Assembly: GCA_938011245.1 (NCBI GenBank)
Contig: CALLUJ010000060.1
Coordinates: 1-57,395 of the forward strand
Origin: an uncultured Aquimarina sp.
GTDB lineage: Bacteria > Bacteroidota > Bacteroidia > Flavobacteriales > Flavobacteriaceae
Length of the DNA stretch: 57,395 nucleotides
Direction of reading: 5' to 3'
The translations under genes were made by a program, and so were the position numbers. Each line of letters starts with the position of its first letter. Position 1 is the first letter of the stretch. Below are positions 54,384 through 57,395 of the stretch, piece after piece. Below the pieces are notes generated by a model that saw only the letters and a program-made list of their open reading frames with translations, ran no database searches and was not told the origin of the DNA.

Positions 54384-55634
54384 CTACAAATTTTGAAGTT
54401 GAAATACTTTTTGAATTAACTCAATACTATCGTTTGTACCATGCTGGTTTTCTCGAAGATGATGTGCTATTTGAGCGGTAATTTTTTGTATCATCTTATT
54501 ACTAACAGCAGCGGCATCATCTACATTAAAATCTTCGTTTTTTTTGCAATGTTGCTCAATTTCTGCATCGCGTAAAATTGTTAGTTTTTGTTTTAATGCT
54601 TTTATGGTAGGGGCAAATTTTCTGGTTTCTAACCATGCATTAAATTCATCCATTACTTCATTAATAATTCTTTTAGCTTTAGGTATCTGTAATTGTCTAT
54701 TTGTTAACGTATTGTCTGTTATTTGAGATAAGCTATCTAAATGTACTAGGTTAACATTAGGAAGTTCAGTTACATCGTCCATAACATTTCTTGGTACGGA
54801 TAAGTCCAATATTAATAATGGTTTTTTAGTGTGTATTAGTTGTTTTGAAATAGTAGGGTTTTGAGCTCCTGTAGCTACAACTAAAATGTCGGATTGTTTA
54901 ATTTCAGCTTGAATGTTAGCGTATTCTTTTACAATTAAATTAAATTTCCCTGCTATTTTTTCAGCTTTAGTTTTTGTTCTGTTAATAAGCGTAATATTCT
55001 TATTGGATGTATGCTTTATAAGGTTTTCACAGGTATTTCTTCCTATTTTTCCTGTTCCAAATAATAAGATGTTTTTATTGGATATATTTTCTACGTTTTT
55101 TAAAATATATTGTACTGAAGCAAAAGATACTGAAGTGGCTCCTGAAGAAATTTCTGTTTCATTTTTTATTCGTTTGCTAGCTTGTATTACGGTATTAACT
55201 AAGCGTTCCGTAAACGGATTAATCATTTGATGTTTTTTAGCCATGTGAAACCCTTTTTTTACTTGACTAATAATTTCAAAGTCTCCAAGGATTTGACTAT
55301 CTAAACCCGTGCCTACTTTAAACAAATGTTCTACTGCTTTTGTGTTTTTATACACATACGCTACTTTTTCAAACTCTTCTACGGTACCATGAGTGTGCTC
55401 GCAAAGTAATTTTATTAATTGAAAGGGATGTTGAGCAAAACCGTGAAGTTCGGTTCGGTTACATGTGGAAATTACTAACAAAGACTGTATTCCTTCAGTT
55501 TTGGCTTGTTTTAGAATATTATTTTTAGCTTCTTCACTGATGCTGAAATTTCCACGTACTTCTAAATCAGCTTTTTTATAGCTAAGTCCAATACTAAAAA
55601 AGCTAGTTCCTTTAGCTCGAAGGTGGGGCTCCAT
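54384..55634 (-). CDS. hemA: Glutamyl-tRNA reductase
   Basis: 416 residues from the ATG at 55634 (MEPHLRAKGTSFFSIGLSYK). A TTG 15 nt upstream could start leaderless translation, but the ATG suits the predicted transcription start better. Active-site Cys in LVISTCNRTELHGF, NADPH-binding LLFGTGKIGRNTCENL and the C-terminal helical dimerisation domain are present. It makes glutamate-1-semialdehyde, the first step of C5 heme synthesis. First gene of hemACDE; divergent from an AraC regulator. Confidence 0.96.
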   Translation of the reverse strand: MEPHLRAKGTSFFSIGLSYKKADLEVRGNFSISEEAKNNILKQAKTEGIQSLLVISTCNRTELHGFAQHPFQLIKLLCEHTHGTVEEFEKVAYVYKNTKAVEHLFKVGTGLDSQILGDFEIISQVKKGFHMAKKHQMINPFTERLVNTVIQASKRIKNETEISSGATSVSFASVQYILKNVENISNKNILLFGTGKIGRNTCENLIKHTSNKNITLINRTKTKAEKIAGKFNLIVKEYANIQAEIKQSDILVVATGAQNPTISKQLIHTKKPLLILDLSVPRNVMDDVTELPNVNLVHLDSLSQITDNTLTNRQLQIPKAKRIINEVMDEFNAWLETRKFAPTIKALKQKLTILRDAEIEQHCKKNEDFNVDDAAAVSNKMIQKITAQIAHHLRENQHGTNDSIELIQKVFQLQNL

Positions 55635-55656
55635 ATGGGGGTTTTGCAATTTAATA

Positions 55657-55664
55657 CAAAAGTA
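55657..55664 (-). promoter_or_regulatory. Putative -7 element (TACTTTTG) of hemA
   Basis: TACTTTTG on the minus strand, 22 nt ahead of the hemA ATG. A TTG lies only 15 nt farther upstream, shorter than the usual 19-21 nt, so only the -7 is well supported. Confidence 0.5.
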
Positions 55665-55780
55665 GTGGGTAAACTATTTCAAAAATAACGCTAAAAGATT
55701 AATAAATACCGATAGGCACTTTTTTAAGATGTTTTGTATTTAGATGTGTTAATTTGTATTACTCAAAGCTAAGAATAGCA

Positions 55781-55788
55781 TATATTTG
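55781..55788 (+). promoter_or_regulatory. Putative -7 element (TATATTTG) of the AraC-type regulator
   Basis: TATATTTG 43 nt before the regulator ATG; a TTTG at 55753-55756 is 24 nt upstream, slightly long. Both this and the hemA element lie in a 197-nt divergent gap that could also hold operators, none of which is obvious. Confidence 0.4.
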
Positions 55789-55831
55789 AAGTGTAAAATA
55801 GATTAATAGTATAATGTAAATTCCGTTTATT

Positions 55832-56719
55832 ATGGAAATTATTTCAAAAAACATCGCCGAAGGGTTAATGGATGAAATTAAGCTAGAGGAGCATTTTCGT
55901 ATTTTAAAATTCCAAAATGATACTGATATTACACAAACTGTAGTTCGTGAAATAGATAGTAGTTTTATTCAATTTCATTATGCCATAAAAGGTAGTGGGA
56001 TTTTTAATTTTAATAACGGTTCTTATGCGATGCCTATAAGGGAAGAAGCTTCATTATTGCTCTACAATCCTACTAGGGAACTGCCAATGAATCTTCAAAT
56101 AGAGCCTAATTCGTGGATGATTACTTTGTTGGTTTCAATTAAAAAATTTCATAGTTTATTTTCTATGGAAGCTAATTATATTCCATTTTTAAGTGAAGAA
56201 AATAGGGATAAGAAGTATTATTCTGATATGGCTATTTCGCCTTCTATGGCGGTAGTCTTAAATCAATTAATGAATTTTAATGTTCATAGCTCTTTGAAGC
56301 AACTTTATTATAAAGCAAAAGCTTATGAATTATTAAGTTTACATTTTAATAAGCCAGAAGATGCCGATGTGGAGCAATGTCCGTTTTTAGCAGACGAGAT
56401 CAATGTTCAAAAAATAAAAGAAGCTAAAAAAATTATTATTAATCGTATGGTAGAGCCTCCAACGTTGCAAGATTTAGCTTTGGAAGTAGGGCTTTCTTTG
56501 AAAAAACTGAAAGACGGATTTAAGCAAATTTACGGTGAGCCTGTGTACACGTTTTTATTTGATCATAAAATGGAATTAGCATGTAAACTTTTAGCAGAAG
56601 GTAATAACGTGAATGAAGTGGGGTTGAAAATAGGGTATAGTACCTCTAGTCATTTTATTACAGCTTTTAAAAAGAAGTTTGGTACTACTCCTAAAAAATA
56701 TGTAAGTTCTTTAGTCTAA
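55832..56719 (+). CDS. AraC-family transcriptional regulator
   Basis: 295 residues. The C-terminal ~100 residues contain two HTH units: TLQDLALEVGLSLKKLKDGFKQIYG and VNEVGLKIGYSTSSHFITAFKKKFGTTPKKY, the AraC/XylS signature. The N-terminal ~180 residues form a probable ligand-sensing beta-barrel with FHYAIKGSGIFNFNNG. It is divergent from hemACDE, so it may regulate heme synthesis and/or itself (inference from context, often seen in flavobacteria). The ligand is unknown. Confidence 0.92.
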   Translation: MEIISKNIAEGLMDEIKLEEHFRILKFQNDTDITQTVVREIDSSFIQFHYAIKGSGIFNFNNGSYAMPIREEASLLLYNPTRELPMNLQIEPNSWMITLLVSIKKFHSLFSMEANYIPFLSEENRDKKYYSDMAISPSMAVVLNQLMNFNVHSSLKQLYYKAKAYELLSLHFNKPEDADVEQCPFLADEINVQKIKEAKKIIINRMVEPPTLQDLALEVGLSLKKLKDGFKQIYGEPVYTFLFDHKMELACKLLAEGNNVNEVGLKIGYSTSSHFITAFKKKFGTTPKKYVSSLV

Positions 56720-56750
56720 GTATTATTATTTGTGGTTACTGGGTGTGTAA

Positions 56751-56915
56751 TTTAAACCTTGTCCAAGGTTTAAAGCGCAGGCTTCTGGGAACTAGCTCCC
56801 AGAAGCCTGCACTTTGGTTGCTAAATCGAGCGTTACTCGATCCCCAGATTTAATGTATAATCTCTGGACTATCAAACTCCAATTTTGCATTGGACTAGTC
56901 CATTTTTTTTCTTTT
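56751..56915. repeat. Array of consecutive hairpins, possibly a REP/IS200-like palindromic element
   Basis: Five palindromes occur in succession in ~150 bp: (1) 56751-56774, 11-bp arms TTTAAACCTTG with a 2-nt centre; (2) 56772-56815, 19-bp arms with one mismatch around ACTAGC, containing CAGGCTTCTGGGA; (3) 56825-56841, ATCGAG/CTCGAT; (4) 56844-56867, an imperfect CCAGATT/AATCTCTGG; (5) 56866-56901, GGACTA/TAGTCC enclosing CCAAT/ATTGG. A T-rich tract (56903 on) follows. The segment is more GC-rich than its surroundings and has no good ORF. It sits between the AraC stop and an unknown minus-strand gene. A palindromic mobile element or a structured RNA with a terminator are both possible. Confidence 0.6.
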
Positions 56916-56993
56916 TTTATTTTGCCCACAGGCAGATAAAAACAAAAAACAAGTTAGTATAGGTATTAAATTTTTAAAAGATGTCATTCTTAT

Positions 56994-57395
56994 TTATCGT
57001 ATGATTTCTAGCTTATTGCTTCCTTTAGGTTTGTGAAGGAATAAAAATCTATTTCTTTTATATTTATAGCTTTGTCCACCTTTTATTTTCTCAATACCAT
57101 AATTTAATGGTGAGCTACCACGCTTTTCTAAACTTTTTAAGGTGACAATTTTATTATTTCTAGAATATGAAATTTTATATTTGTCTAAAGGGAATTTTTC
57201 TTTGAATTCACTATCGAAAGTTATTGTAAAATCTTCGATTCTATCTTTTAACTCATCTGAATTTTGGTCATTATAGTAGACAGCTTTAAAATAGTCTTTT
57301 TCCCTTTTTTCTATTAATTCGACCCATGCTTCTTCATCTTGATTATTTATAACATTAGCATAGTTTTCATAAAAGGTTAATATTTCTTTTTCTAA
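56994..57395 (-). CDS. Hypothetical protein, 3' part (continues beyond the window)
   Basis: A minus-strand frame is open from the right edge to TAA at 56994-56996, giving 133 residues; the start codon lies outside. Visible sequence: EILTFYENYANVINNQDEEA, a Lys/Glu-rich helical-looking start, then KYKISYSRNNKIVTLKSLEKRG and a basic end (KYKRNRFLFLHKPKGSNKLEIIR). I recognise no family; the FYENYANVINNQDEEAW start loosely recalls NTF2-like proteins but this is not evidence. The length of the open frame in AT-rich sequence makes it a plausible gene. Confidence 0.5.
   Translation of the reverse strand, partial: LEKEILTFYENYANVINNQDEEAWVELIEKREKDYFKAVYYNDQNSDELKDRIEDFTITFDSEFKEKFPLDKYKISYSRNNKIVTLKSLEKRGSSPLNYGIEKIKGGQSYKYKRNRFLFLHKPKGSNKLEIIR

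Noticed and set aside
1-57395. tRNA, rRNA, riboswitch, prophage and defence-system genes
   Set aside because: No cloverleaf, rRNA segment, known riboswitch core, phage structural gene or nuclease/helicase defence cluster was recognised on reading both strands; small RNAs could still be missed without tools.

Overview
The window is a low-GC stretch of chromosome from a member of the Bacteroidota, most likely family Flavobacteriaceae. The evidence is gliding and type IX secretion (T9SS) genes (a T9SS type B cargo protein, PorP/SprF, the giant SprA/Sov translocon protein), the order ruvA-sprA-gcvH, the mevalonate rather than MEP route to isoprenoids, a Bacteroides-type succinate dehydrogenase, and promoters of the Bacteroidota form (TTG about 20 nt ahead of TAnnTTTG). 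Most of it is core genome.

Layout. (1) 1-5017: the 3' part of a large secreted Ca-binding repeat protein, then PorP/SprF and an OmpA-family lipo/outer membrane protein, a classic surface-protein trio. (2) 5067-8824: rpsP-rimM-trmN6-glycerophosphodiesterase-flavoprotein operon. (3) 8903-12328, minus strand: tig-clpP-clpX proteostasis operon. (4) 12408-15273, minus: a FadL-type outer membrane channel followed 4 nt later by a large SGNH-hydrolase lipoprotein. (5) 15409-17061, minus: alpha/beta hydrolase and pdxJ, divergent from (6) 17131-25083: CBS protein, nadK, DUF6089, uppS, bamA, two OmpH/Skp chaperones, murI, that is, envelope biogenesis. (7) 25209-29412: a small secreted orphan, a three-domain Nfu scaffold, dodecin, a thioredoxin/DUF255 lipoprotein, TspO. 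(8) 29503-32549: mvaD, mevalonate kinase-like GHMP kinase and a UbiA prenyltransferase. (9) 32634-42243: ruvA, sprA, gcvH, vanZ-like, tonB-like. (10) 42388-45331: heme O synthase and cytochrome oxidase subunits III, III and IV. (11) 45351-46216: an exceptionally long terminator-like palindrome and an internally deleted transposase. (12) 46217-47972: small zinc-ribbon protein, CBS protein, SDR-like protein. (13) 48133-51701: sdhCAB. (14) 51783-55649, minus: hemA-hemC-hemD-hemE, divergent from an AraC regulator. (15) 56751-57395: a dense array of hairpins and the 3' end of an unidentified minus-strand gene that continues out of the window.

How they fit together: SprA, PorP/SprF and the type B cargo belong to T9SS export. 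BamA, the OmpH pair, UppS, MurI and the OmpA protein build and maintain the envelope. Heme synthesis (hemACDE), heme O synthase, oxidase subunits and succinate dehydrogenase together supply aerobic respiration.

I found no CRISPR array, tRNA, rRNA, prophage or defence island. The least explained sequence is the palindrome array at 56751-56915 (a REP/IS200-like or structured element, undetermined), followed by the transposase remnant at 45544-45947 and the 30-bp perfect inverted repeat next to it. Several core genes (bamA, mvaD, sprA, cyoE) can only start at TTG and one (mvaK) at GTG.
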